A DNA stretch of 64,000 nt, taken from Burkholderia sp. Leaf177 (GTDB lineage Bacteria > Pseudomonadota > Gammaproteobacteria > Burkholderiales > Burkholderiaceae). A program made the position numbers and the translations under genes. The stretch spans positions 240,122-304,121 of the forward strand of contig NZ_LMPF01000022.1 in the NCBI RefSeq assembly GCF_001424345.1. The letters are read 5' to 3'. This document shows positions 16,767 to 25,620 of the stretch, piece after piece; positions within the stretch are counted from its first letter, which is position 1; every line of letters starts with the position of its first letter. The notes under the pieces are model-generated. The model made no database searches and was not told the DNA's origin. It saw only the letters and a program-made list of their open reading frames with translations.

Positions 16767-19136
16767 ATGTCAGATGTCGTCTCGAATGTATCCGCAAGCG
16801 CAGACCAGGCTTGCGCCTCTGAACCGATCCATACTCCCGGTGGTATCCAGCCGCATGGTGTCCTGCTTTGCGTGAACGATGACGGCGACGTGCTTCAGGT
16901 GAGTGGAACCGTTGAGCCAATCTTGGGAATAAGCCCGGTCGATGCTTTACGCAAGCCGTATGCTGCTGTGATTGGGGAAACGGCTGCTGGGATGGTGCAG
17001 ACCGTAATTCGCGACCGCTCGATTGAACGGGCTCCCCTGTACGCAGGTGCGATCGAAAAGATCGGCGAACGTGTACTTTTGGGCGGCCCTTTTGCTGTTG
17101 TCGTGCATCGCTTCCACGGAAAGACAATTATCGAATTAGAACCCGCGCGGGGGACGGTGGACGTCTTCGCTTCGATGTACCCGCTTGTTCGTAACTTCGT
17201 GAATGACTTGCAGCAACAACGCTCTGTCGTTCAACTGTCTCAACTGGCCGCAAACGAAATCCAGCGGATTACCGGCTTTGGCCGCACTCTAGTCTATCGC
17301 TTTGACGAGCAAGGCCATGGGCATGTGCTTGCTGAAGCGCTGGAAGGGGATTATCGATCATACCTGGGTCAACGCTTCCCAGCTTCAGACATCCCTTCCC
17401 AAGCACGTGATTTATATCGCCTCAATCGCATCCGCCTCATCGCGGATGCAAACTATAAGGCTGCACGTCTGGTTCCCGCCGATCATCCAGACGACGGCAA
17501 ACCTGCCGACCTTACTTACGCCTCCTTGCGCAGTGTCTCGCCCGTCCATTTGCAGTACATGAAGAATATGGGTACGCTCGCGTCGATGTCGATGTCAATC
17601 GTGGTTAACGACCAGCTCTGGGGGCTTATCTCGTGCCATCACGCCACGCCTCGCTTGCCGCATTTCGAAGTTCGAACTGCATGCGAACATATTGCTCAAA
17701 TCCTCTCTCTGCAGGTTGAAGCGCGTGAAACGCAGGCTGAATCAACCTACCGTTTGGAACTGCGTTTGACCTTAACCCGGTTGCTCGCGTCGATGGCCGA
17801 CCGAGACAGTTTTGTTGATGCGCTGGTCGAAGATGCTGCGGATTTGCTGAGTTTTACCGCTTCGAGCGGAGCGGCAATTGTGTTTGAAGGCCAAACGCAC
17901 CTCGTTGGACTAACACCGAGCGCTACCGAAGTCGATTCGCTGGTGAGCTGGTTGGATGCGCGTACCGCGGATGTCTATTCCACCGATTACCTGACACAAG
18001 ATTGCGATGCATTCGAAGCGACCGCCGACTACGCAGGATTTCTTGCTGTGTCCGTATCGAAGGTTTTTCGCAATTATGTAATTTGGTTTCGAAAGGAAGT
18101 GGTTCGTACGGTCGATTGGGCAGGGGACCCGCGGTCGAAACTCTCGGACCTTCCAAGCGCGCGATCACCTCGCGAGAGCTTTGAGACATGGACCGAGACG
18201 GTGCGTAAGCGAACCTTGCCCTGGCGCCGTGCCGAGATTGAGATTGCAACTGAGTTTCGCACGGCGCTCCTTGGCATAGTGCTAAGGCGTGCGGAAGAGC
18301 TGGCGCAGTTGGCGCTGGAACTGGGGCGTGCCAATAAGGAACTGGAAGGCTTTTCTTACACCGTGTCACACGATTTGCGCGCACCATTGCGTCATATCAC
18401 TGGTTTCGCCGACCTGATTGCAGAGATTGCCGCAGACGATCTCTCGCCGCGCGTGAAGGGCTACTTGAGTCGCATCCGTGATGCAGCGATGTTTGGTGGT
18501 GAGTTGGTCGATGATCTGCTAGCGTTCTCTCAATTGGGTCGTGCGTCGTTGAAGTCGCAAACAATCGACGTTCGGGCAATGGTCGAGTCGCTTGTTGCGG
18601 AGCATCAGGTCAATGCTGAAAGCGCGAAGATTGATTGGCAGATTCGCCACCTGCCGCCGATCAAAGCCGACCCAGTGTTTTTCCAACTCGCCATGCGCAA
18701 TCTCATCGGAAACGCTGTCAAGTTCAGCGGCGAGCGGCATGATCCGGTGATCGAGATCGGTGGTGAAATGGTGAACGACAGTGGGCGGCCTTGCGTACGG
18801 TATTTTGTGCGCGACAACGGCGTGGGTTTCGACATGCGCTACGTGAACAAGCTCTTTGGCATCTTCCAGCGCTTGCACAACGACAAACAATACTCAGGTA
18901 CAGGCATCGGATTAGCGACGGTTCAACGCATTGCGGAGCGGCACAGTGGAACTGTACACGCGCAAGGAACGCCTGGACAGGGCGCGACCATAGGCTTCAC
19001 ATTGCCATGCAACGCGAAACCCGAAAGTGGGGCGAAGTTTGAAACAGCCGCCGCAGCATTTGCTCGACTTTCTGCTGCAGGCAACGGCGCGTGGATCCAG
19101 GGTATCCCCAAAACCGGCAATATTGAAGGACACTAA
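16767..19136 (+). CDS. bphP: bacteriophytochrome, red/far-red light-sensing histidine kinase
   Basis: A 789-residue biliverdin-binding photoreceptor kinase. The PAS domain carries the N-terminal chromophore cysteine (Cys16) and the GIQPHG motif. The GAF domain has the ASDIP motif (Asp208; family usually PxSDIP) and CHH (His291). The PHY domain has the tongue motif PRESF (468-472) with WAGDP before it. HisKA follows with His535 (VSHDLRAP), then HATPase with NLIGNAVKFS, DNGVGFD and GTGIGLATV. All key residues needed for light sensing and autophosphorylation appear intact. The protein is soluble. A response regulator starts 2 bases after its stop, so the pair is one operon and most likely one phosphorelay. 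The regulated process is not visible here. Confidence 0.95.
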   Translation: MSDVVSNVSASADQACASEPIHTPGGIQPHGVLLCVNDDGDVLQVSGTVEPILGISPVDALRKPYAAVIGETAAGMVQTVIRDRSIERAPLYAGAIEKIGERVLLGGPFAVVVHRFHGKTIIELEPARGTVDVFASMYPLVRNFVNDLQQQRSVVQLSQLAANEIQRITGFGRTLVYRFDEQGHGHVLAEALEGDYRSYLGQRFPASDIPSQARDLYRLNRIRLIADANYKAARLVPADHPDDGKPADLTYASLRSVSPVHLQYMKNMGTLASMSMSIVVNDQLWGLISCHHATPRLPHFEVRTACEHIAQILSLQVEARETQAESTYRLELRLTLTRLLASMADRDSFVDALVEDAADLLSFTASSGAAIVFEGQTHLVGLTPSATEVDSLVSWLDARTADVYSTDYLTQDCDAFEATADYAGFLAVSVSKVFRNYVIWFRKEVVRTVDWAGDPRSKLSDLPSARSPRESFETWTETVRKRTLPWRRAEIEIATEFRTALLGIVLRRAEELAQLALELGRANKELEGFSYTVSHDLRAPLRHITGFADLIAEIAADDLSPRVKGYLSRIRDAAMFGGELVDDLLAFSQLGRASLKSQTIDVRAMVESLVAEHQVNAESAKIDWQIRHLPPIKADPVFFQLAMRNLIGNAVKFSGERHDPVIEIGGEMVNDSGRPCVRYFVRDNGVGFDMRYVNKLFGIFQRLHNDKQYSGTGIGLATVQRIAERHSGTVHAQGTPGQGATIGFTLPCNAKPESGAKFETAAAAFARLSAAGNGAWIQGIPKTGNIEGH

Positions 19137-19138
19137 AA

Positions 19139-19588
19139 ATGGCAGAGCTACGACCGATACTGCTTGTCGAGGATAACGACAACGATATTGAGCTGACGAT
19201 GGTGGCGCTGGAAAAAGCGAACGTCTCTAACCCAATCGATGTTGTGCGAGACGGCGTGGAAGCGCTTGAATATTTGCGGTGCGAAGGCGAATGGGCCGCC
19301 CGCTGCGACATTTACCCAGCAGTGATCTTGCTCGACAAAAAGTTGCCGCGTCTTGATGGCCACGAAGTTCTTCAGAAGATCCGTCAGGATGGCATGCTGC
19401 GACACATTCCGATCGTGATGCTAACGTCATCGCGCGAAGAGCTCGACCTCACCAAGAGTTATGAGTTGGGTGTCAACGCCTATGTGGTCAAACCGGTAAA
19501 ATTTAACGACTTCATGGACGCCGTGCGGGATCTAGGGGTCTTTTGGGGGGTGCTAAACGAAGGGCCTCCACTAAGCTTCAAGAAATAG
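19139..19588 (+). CDS. single-domain response regulator partner of the phytochrome (Rcp1-like)
   Basis: A 149-residue stand-alone receiver. It starts with ILLVEDNDND (acidic pair), has the phospho-acceptor Asp66 in LLDKKLPRLDG, the conserved Ser/Thr in MLTSS and Lys in VVKPVKF. There is no DNA-binding or enzymatic output domain. Stand-alone receivers of this kind accompany phytochrome kinases (Rcp1 group) and pass the signal by protein contact. It is two bases downstream of the phytochrome gene. The next gene on the other strand ends only 8 bases away, so there is no room for a separate terminator. Confidence 0.92.
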   Translation: MAELRPILLVEDNDNDIELTMVALEKANVSNPIDVVRDGVEALEYLRCEGEWAARCDIYPAVILLDKKLPRLDGHEVLQKIRQDGMLRHIPIVMLTSSREELDLTKSYELGVNAYVVKPVKFNDFMDAVRDLGVFWGVLNEGPPLSFKK

Positions 19589-19596
19589 CCGCTACC

Positions 19597-20727
19597 TTAG
19601 GTGCCACGGGTTAGCGGTTCTGAATCGAGTAGCGGCAGGTGGACACGAAAAGTAGTCCCCTCACCGATCCCGCGACTTAGAACCTCGACGGTGCCCTTGT
19701 GCATTTCAATCAGATTCTTGACGAGCCAAAGCCCTAAGCCAAGACCTCCGATGCGCCCTGCCACGTCGGAACGCGCTTGTTCAAAGCGATCAAAGACGCG
19801 AGAGACCACATGGGGCGCAATACCGCAACCCGTGTCCTCTACGCTCAGGATAGCCATGTTCGCATCATGTCGAACCGACACAAAAATCGCGCCCTGATCT
19901 GTGAATTTGATTGCATTAGACATCAGATTCCATACAACCTGCTTGAGCCGCGCCTCGTCGCCCAGAACTGAGCATGGTTCCCACTCGCTATTAATGCTTA
20001 GGCCTTTGCGTTGCGCGTCCCACGCAAGATCGCTGACCACGTCATGCGCCAAAACATTTAAATCAACGGGGCGGCGGTGGACTGAAAGTTTTCCTGACAC
20101 AATTGCACCCGTATCCAATAGGTCGTCCACCATCAAATGCAGTTGTCGAGCATTGCGCTTCAGGGACGACGCGGCTTGCTGCAAATGGGTCGGATCCTGA
20201 GTTCGGTCGAGCAATTCCGCCCACGAGGTGATTGCACTAAGAGGCGAGCGTAATTCATGAGTTACCGCACTTACGAATTGATCCATTGCTAGAACATTTC
20301 GATCACTTTGCTCACGCGCATCGCGCTCCTGCATGGCCTCCGATGCAAATCGCAATTCTGTTTCTTTACGTGCGGTGATGTCGATTGTAAAGCCCAGAAT
20401 TGAAGCGAGGGAGCCGTTTTCCCTATATTTGCCTTGTCCCCGCACTAATAACCAACGTGTTTCGCCCACGTTGTGTTCAAGTCGATATTCGGCTTCAAAG
20501 TGTTGATGTGCAGCGTAGTAGAAGACAAAAAGTAAGACGATGACGGGCGAACTGCGCCAAAACTCAATCACGGATGTGACAGCGCCCCTGCGCATTCCTG
20601 TTGCGCTGTATTGCAGGATGCCGAAAACCAATGCGAAAGGAACACCGTAGGCGAGGCTATATAAGGTGACTTCCACCGTAACGCCAAAGCCCTCCCAAAT
20701 TCCAGCGAGGATTGCGAAGAAGCTCAC
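19597..20727 (-). CDS. chimera: N-terminal amino-acid ABC permease segment fused to a PAS-histidine kinase transmitter
   Basis: Residues 1 to about 71 are the start of a polar-amino-acid ABC permease (HisM/GlnP family): WEGFGVTVEVTLYS, then GAVTSVIEFWRSSPVIVLLFVFYYA, giving two membrane segments. At about residue 72 (near base 20513) the sequence switches in frame to the second half of a PAS/PAC domain (EYRLEHNVGETRWLLVRG, then DITARKETE), a HisKA domain with His in VTHELRSPLSA, and a full ATPase domain (NLMSNAIKFT, DTGCGIAP, GGLGLGLWLVKN). The rest of the permease, including its EAA loop, and the front of the kinase are gone. The gene lies 13 bases behind an amino-acid binding protein, exactly where the permease should be. 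A deletion fusing two genes is the simplest explanation. Whether the membrane-anchored kinase works is unknown, but its transmitter looks intact. Confidence 0.85.
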   Translation of the reverse strand: MSFFAILAGIWEGFGVTVEVTLYSLAYGVPFALVFGILQYSATGMRRGAVTSVIEFWRSSPVIVLLFVFYYAAHQHFEAEYRLEHNVGETRWLLVRGQGKYRENGSLASILGFTIDITARKETELRFASEAMQERDAREQSDRNVLAMDQFVSAVTHELRSPLSAITSWAELLDRTQDPTHLQQAASSLKRNARQLHLMVDDLLDTGAIVSGKLSVHRRPVDLNVLAHDVVSDLAWDAQRKGLSINSEWEPCSVLGDEARLKQVVWNLMSNAIKFTDQGAIFVSVRHDANMAILSVEDTGCGIAPHVVSRVFDRFEQARSDVAGRIGGLGLGLWLVKNLIEMHKGTVEVLSRGIGEGTTFRVHLPLLDSEPLTRGT

Positions 20728-20740
20728 TTGACGCAGTCTC

Positions 20741-21625
20741 CTAATTCTTGCTAGTGCAAATGGCGGAGGCAGTCAATCCATCCGGGGCTTTTTCTTCAGG
20801 AGCGAAACCATATCGCACCAGGATCTTGGCGATTGTTCCGTCCGCCTTCAGTTCGGCCAGCCGTTTATTGAAAAGCTCCCGCAGATCATTGTCTTGCAAC
20901 CGGAAAACTGCCGCTTCGAATGACACGACCGGTTTGCCCGACGAGTCGGTGCGACCGGTAAAAGGTTTCGCCCGCTCCACAGAGGCAGCAAGTTGAGGCG
21001 TAGCCAAAAGCGCGTTGACTGTCCCCGAAGTAAATGTAACGCCGTCAACGCGTCCCGCCAGTAACGCGGATACGGTCGACTCCGTATTTTGGAAAAGCTG
21101 AATTTGGTCTGGCGGCACGCCGGCAAGTGAGACGTTTATAGCTTGTTGGCTACCGCGGCTTCCACCTATTTTTAGCGCGGAATTCTTGATGACATCGCGA
21201 TAGCTGGTGATGTGCTGTGGATTTCCCTTCTTTACCAGCAGGGCGTCGATGCTAGTAAGCTCCGGGTTGCTGAAGCCCACCAACTTGCAGCGTTCCTGGG
21301 TGATCACGACGCTCGAGTCCACGATATCAAACCGGTTCGATATAAGTCCCGGAATAAGAGAGCCAAAATCACCAACGACAAAATCGATATCTTTCACACC
21401 GAGAGGCTGAAAAACCGCCCGAACAATATCGACATTGAAGCCCTCTACACTGCCGTTGGGCAGGCGATAAGCCCACGGCTTCCCATTGTGTATCCCAACC
21501 GTCAACTTTTTTTCGGCAAGGATCTTATCTTTGGTGGTGGCCGCATGTACGGGCGTCAAGAACGAGCCAAGGGCTGCAGCGATAAAAGTCGCCGCAGCAA
21601 AAGAAGACCGCAAGCCCATAACCAT
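20741..21625 (-). CDS. amino-acid ABC transporter periplasmic binding protein, probably orphan
   Basis: A family-3 solute-binding protein of about 294 residues. The signal peptide (SSFAAATFIAAALGSFLTPVHA) is followed by KILAEKKLTVGIHNGKPWAYRLPNG and VEGFNVDIVRAVF, typical of polar amino-acid receptors. The open frame extends to 21703, but the ATG at 21625 has AAAGAGG at good spacing and places the signal peptide correctly. It follows the enolase-superfamily gene in the same direction. Downstream, the permease gene survives only as the front of a kinase chimera and no ATPase gene is present, so the receptor seems to have lost its transporter. It might still work with a transporter elsewhere or as a sensor component. 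Confidence 0.88.
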   Translation of the reverse strand: MVMGLRSSFAAATFIAAALGSFLTPVHAATTKDKILAEKKLTVGIHNGKPWAYRLPNGSVEGFNVDIVRAVFQPLGVKDIDFVVGDFGSLIPGLISNRFDIVDSSVVITQERCKLVGFSNPELTSIDALLVKKGNPQHITSYRDVIKNSALKIGGSRGSQQAINVSLAGVPPDQIQLFQNTESTVSALLAGRVDGVTFTSGTVNALLATPQLAASVERAKPFTGRTDSSGKPVVSFEAAVFRLQDNDLRELFNKRLAELKADGTIAKILVRYGFAPEEKAPDGLTASAICTSKN

Positions 21626-21707
21626 ATAAACCTCTTTGCCCGATGGGCATCTGTAGCAACGTCGTATGTCGGTTCGATCGATGAAAGAATCGATATGCAT
21701 CACCTTT

Positions 21708-22877
21708 TCAGTGGGTCTTCACCGTATCCCACAAGTACGGCTTTACCACTTCTTGAACCAAATTGATTCCAAGTCCGGGAAGATCCGGGATATCTACCTT
21801 TCCGTTCTTGATGCGCGCCTCGGGCGGGTTGTCGGTCAGCTCGACGTAGTCTGAGGCGGTTTGCCAATAAGGATAGACTTCTTGTATCGCAAAATTGGAG
21901 ATGCAAGCACCGAGTTGAAGCGCTGCTGCCGTTGCCACAGGGCTCCCGCAGACATGCGGTTGGACCCGCATGTTGTACGCTTCTGCCATAGCGGCGATCT
22001 TCTTGGTTTCCATCAGGCCGCCAGTGAGACAAATGTCTGGTTGTACAATGTCTACAGCTTGCGATTCAAAGACCTTACGGAAACCATATCTCGTGTAAAG
22101 GCGTTCCCCGGCTGCGACCGGTATGCGCACCTGGTCAGAAATCTTCTTGAGCGCGCCAACATCGAACGGATCACATGGTTCCTCGATGAAGAAGATGTCC
22201 AGATCTTCCAATTTTCGGCAGAATTTGATTGTTTCGTCCGAGCTGAGGCCACCGCTGAGGTCGAGCATAATGTCAATATCCGGCCCAACCGCCGAGCGCA
22301 GCGCCTTCACCTTTTCAAAGGCTAATTTCAAAACGTGCTTATCCAATGATCGCAACGATGGGTGCTTTGACGTCGCACGCGGATCCGGGTCTCGATAGGC
22401 AAAGGGATAACATTTGAGAGCGTCATATCCCTCCGCCACTGCGCGTTCGCCAGCATCTGCGAACGGTTTCACTTCCATGTGATCCTGTCCAAAACCGTTG
22501 TTGTAGACCCTTACTTCGTTGCGGAACTTTCCCCCGAATAGTTCGTAAATCGGGACACCAAGCACCTTTCCCTTGATGTCCCAGAGCGCCATCTCAATAG
22601 CGCTAATTGCTGCGAAGACGATAGGTCCTCCGCCTTTGGCCCAAAACGTGTGGTCATACATTTCAGACCAAAGGGGCTCGATTCGAGACGGATCTTGTCC
22701 AATAAGGATGCGTTCGGCGATGTCTTTAATCATACCTGCTGCAGCCGACTGGCCCAGGCCGTAAGCGATTCCCGCTTCGCCGACACCGACTACACCATCG
22801 TCCGTGATGACCTCAATTAAAACTGGGTGCAGGCGAGCCATCTTGGTTCTATAAATCTTGACTTCATTGATCTTCAT
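21708..22877 (-). CDS. enolase-superfamily (mandelate racemase/muconate lactonizing) sugar-acid dehydratase-like enzyme
   Basis: A 389-residue enzyme that should abstract a proton next to a carboxylate with a Mg ion. Metal ligands are visible as Asp206 (MLDLSGG), Glu232 (IEEP) and Glu258 (AAGERL), with the general base candidate His308 (QPHVCGSP). The N-terminal capping domain and the barrel are complete. The pattern fits the galactonate/gluconate dehydratase side of the superfamily, but the substrate is not certain. The start ATG has GGAG 7 bases upstream. It sits between an MmgE/PrpD gene and an amino-acid-type binding protein, suggesting a catabolic operon for a small organic acid. Confidence 0.88.
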   Translation of the reverse strand: MKINEVKIYRTKMARLHPVLIEVITDDGVVGVGEAGIAYGLGQSAAAGMIKDIAERILIGQDPSRIEPLWSEMYDHTFWAKGGGPIVFAAISAIEMALWDIKGKVLGVPIYELFGGKFRNEVRVYNNGFGQDHMEVKPFADAGERAVAEGYDALKCYPFAYRDPDPRATSKHPSLRSLDKHVLKLAFEKVKALRSAVGPDIDIMLDLSGGLSSDETIKFCRKLEDLDIFFIEEPCDPFDVGALKKISDQVRIPVAAGERLYTRYGFRKVFESQAVDIVQPDICLTGGLMETKKIAAMAEAYNMRVQPHVCGSPVATAAALQLGACISNFAIQEVYPYWQTASDYVELTDNPPEARIKNGKVDIPDLPGLGINLVQEVVKPYLWDTVKTH

Positions 22878-23144
22878 TCGTACTCCAACGTGATTTAGTA
22901 GGGCTTAGTGAGCTAGCTGCAAAATGCGGATTGCTCGTCGTCCCTAAGACTCGCTCAGTTCATACTCGTCAACGTAGGTAACGCAGCCTGCCGGCGCGGG
23001 GCAAGGGGGATTTTTTCGCAGTCGCTTCTTTGATTTCGGTGTTCCCTAGTTGCTCGCTGATATAAAGAAATCTGAAGCAGCCGAATGCCAAAGGCTTGAG
23101 CGCCGTAACGGGTAAGGCCGCGACCTGCGAGGTAGATCGCCCGC

Positions 23145-24524
23145 TTAACTCAACTCGGACAAGCAAGCCTGCAACTGCCTCAGATCGCCGTCATCACGCA
23201 GCCGCTCGATGGCGCCGAACACCGACCTCCGTTGATCATCGCTCAACGCTGACTGCGTAACCGCGGTGAACTTGTCTTCAAGCTCTAGCCAGCTAAGGGG
23301 ATCGCCCCCTTCGCCTCGTGGCGCAGTAATCTCGGACGTGAAGCGCTGTCCCTTGCTGGTGATCGTGACACGCGCGAGCGTTTGTGCCGGAAATTTCGAG
23401 TCAATCTCCGCGTCAAGAGTCACTGAGACTTTTCGCGCCAAGTCAGGCAAAGCTTCAAGAGTCAATACGTCCGATGCAAGAGGAAGGAGCGCGGATGGAC
23501 CATATACGGCAACTAGGGCGAGGCAGAATGGAATACTGTATTGGACATCGACGAGACTGATAGGGTGAGTCTTGTTCGTGATCCGCAGTGCGCCGCTGTA
23601 TGTCTCAACGTCTATTTTTTCGATATCTTTCGCATCGATAGAATGTTGCCGAATTAATTGCAAACTTGCATCTATAGGCGGGTGGATGTGTCGACAGCAT
23701 GCATACAGCTTGAAGTAAGAGGTACAGATGTGCTGCGCCTCGCCCAAAGCGGGTGCGTTGCGGAAATTATAGAAAAGGGTGCTTTCCAATAGATTTCGAG
23801 GGCCGGTAAATCCCTCCTCGGCCAACTCGAGTGCAAGCATGCCGGTGACCACTGACCATGGAATGCCTTCTTTCAGGTCGCTCCCTTCAGGCGTCGGTAA
23901 CGAGAACGGTGGCGCGCTGCTGAAAAGTTGGTTGGGCGCGCTTTCCCCGGCAATCGCCAGTGCATGCTCAAGCACATCTTGCGGAGTTCCGCGCAGAGCT
24001 GCGCATGTGGCAACCACGGCATACGTTGCCCAGGTTCCGGTACTGCCGTACGCGGTACGGGCAAAAGCTATAGTCACACCGACTTCGTAACCGATAACAA
24101 TCGCGGTGATCAGCTCCTCCAATCCGGCACTGGTCTCCTCTGCTACGGCAAAAGCAGCGGGAATCACTGCAGCCCCAGGATGCCCCCGTGCTAGCCGATG
24201 ACCGTCATCCAGGTCGAGTGAGGAGGCTGCCGCACTATTAGCCCATGCTGCGGCTAAAGGCGATCCAGTCACGCCCGCGAACCATACAGGAGCGGAACCG
24301 GCGCCGAGAAGCTTCGTAGCTGTAGCTCGAACTGCGATTACTCCTGGCTCCGACTTGCCAGCCGCCGCTGCGCTCAACAGATCATAGATTCGCTTCAGCG
24401 CGGATTCCCTTGCGAACTCTGAAGAGCGCTTGCTGCGGTTCTGGACGACGTACTCCGCGATACGGCTAACGACGCCGTGGTCGGGAAGGCCGGCTACTCC
24501 GAGGTGATTCGATGGATCGTTCAT
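23145..24524 (-). CDS. MmgE/PrpD family protein (2-methylcitrate dehydratase-like)
   Basis: A 459-residue member of the MmgE/PrpD family, which includes 2-methylcitrate dehydratase and cis-aconitate decarboxylase-like enzymes acting on tricarboxylate-type substrates. Recognisable regions include SSLDLDDGHRLARGHPGAAVIPAA, with the active-site-region DDGH and HPG motifs, and KLYACCRHIHPPID. Length is standard. It is followed after about 270 bases by the enolase-superfamily gene in the same direction, and preceded by a LysR gene. No prpB or prpC neighbours exist, so a role in propionate metabolism is unlikely; the physiological substrate is unknown. Confidence 0.88.
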   Translation of the reverse strand: MNDPSNHLGVAGLPDHGVVSRIAEYVVQNRSKRSSEFARESALKRIYDLLSAAAAGKSEPGVIAVRATATKLLGAGSAPVWFAGVTGSPLAAAWANSAAASSLDLDDGHRLARGHPGAAVIPAAFAVAEETSAGLEELITAIVIGYEVGVTIAFARTAYGSTGTWATYAVVATCAALRGTPQDVLEHALAIAGESAPNQLFSSAPPFSLPTPEGSDLKEGIPWSVVTGMLALELAEEGFTGPRNLLESTLFYNFRNAPALGEAQHICTSYFKLYACCRHIHPPIDASLQLIRQHSIDAKDIEKIDVETYSGALRITNKTHPISLVDVQYSIPFCLALVAVYGPSALLPLASDVLTLEALPDLARKVSVTLDAEIDSKFPAQTLARVTITSKGQRFTSEITAPRGEGGDPLSWLELEDKFTAVTQSALSDDQRRSVFGAIERLRDDGDLRQLQACLSELS

Positions 24525-24607
24525 TTCAACACACGGGATTAGTTAATAGTGATGTGTGCTGTAATGCTACGAACGTCCATTTTTGGCGTCGAATTCAATT
24601 TTTTCGG

Positions 24608-25543
24608 TCAGGCATAGCTCGAGGCTATACACATCGGATCCGCCTCAATTTGGCTACCAAGCTTCCGTGATTCATCGGCGAATGCTTCCGCCAATCGTGA
24701 GAGCTTGCGCGAACGGGGCGATGCCATCACGATTTCTTCATTTAATGTCGGGACAAGGGGGCGAATTGATAGCAACGGGGCGCACATTCCTATATGAAGA
24801 GGGTTTACGATAGCTACGCCCAGACCACGGGCTACGAATGCACAAATCGGAGGGGCCGTCATGGATTCGAGAGCAATGACGCGCGAAACCTTAGCCCGTT
24901 CGAAAGCTAGGTCAGTGAGACCACGAAGCTGAGTCCCCAAGGTGAAGCATGCAAGGCGTTCATTGCGGAGATCCGCGAGACGGATCTCTTTTTTTTGTCC
25001 TAGCTCGTGGCCTTTCGGCAAGATACAGACAAGTGGCACGCGGCATATCCGTTCCACTCTGAGGTCTGCATGATCGATAGACCTTGATGTGTATAGCAGC
25101 TCGATTTGCTGCATTGCTAACTGCTCGACGAGCTTAGTTGTTTCGCGTGAGTGAAGTTGGGTCTTAATCCCAGGGTGGGCTGATTCGAGGCGGGATAGGA
25201 CTTCCTGCGCAAATCCAAACGCCATCCCCGGCATCATTCCAATCGAAAGGGTACCGCGTCGCAATGCCCTTATTTCGGCGACGGCCTGATTGATTCGTTC
25301 TGCGCCTTGGAATACTCTTTCAACTTCTTCATAAAGCAAGTGAGCCTCGGCGGTCGGTGTGAGACGACCGCCTTCACGGGTAAACAAAGGCATGCCAACA
25401 CTGCGCTCACACATTTGCAAGAGCTTGGTGGCGGAGGGCTGCGCGATGTGAAGGCGGGCCGCAGCTTGCGTTACGGTGCCCGTTTCCATTACGGCTTTAA
25501 AAGCTTCGATCTGGCGTAGGTTCATGCCCATAGAATACGCCAA
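24608..25543 (-). CDS. LysR-family transcriptional regulator
   Basis: A 311-residue LysR regulator. The winged helix-turn-helix is at residues about 7-66 (LRQIEAFKAVMETGTVTQAAARLHIAQPSATKLLQMCE), followed by a substrate-binding effector domain. M7 is a possible alternative start (25525). It lies just upstream of, and points the same way as, the MmgE/PrpD gene, with about 80 bases between, and is divergent from the next LysR gene. It probably controls the MmgE/PrpD-enolase operon, but it could instead act on the genes to its right. Confidence 0.9.
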   Translation of the reverse strand: MAYSMGMNLRQIEAFKAVMETGTVTQAAARLHIAQPSATKLLQMCERSVGMPLFTREGGRLTPTAEAHLLYEEVERVFQGAERINQAVAEIRALRRGTLSIGMMPGMAFGFAQEVLSRLESAHPGIKTQLHSRETTKLVEQLAMQQIELLYTSRSIDHADLRVERICRVPLVCILPKGHELGQKKEIRLADLRNERLACFTLGTQLRGLTDLAFERAKVSRVIALESMTAPPICAFVARGLGVAIVNPLHIGMCAPLLSIRPLVPTLNEEIVMASPRSRKLSRLAEAFADESRKLGSQIEADPMCIASSYA

Positions 25544-25620
25544 TGATCAGTCTTCGATACCTAGAACCGTGTGCTTGCTGAGTTCAACTCGTAGCTACGG
25601 TGCCCTTGCAGGGGACGAAT

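Noticed and set aside
23145..24524. Methylcitrate-cycle assignment (prpD) for the MmgE/PrpD gene
   Set aside because: No prpB, prpC or acnD neighbours; the family is functionally broad, so no gene symbol is given.
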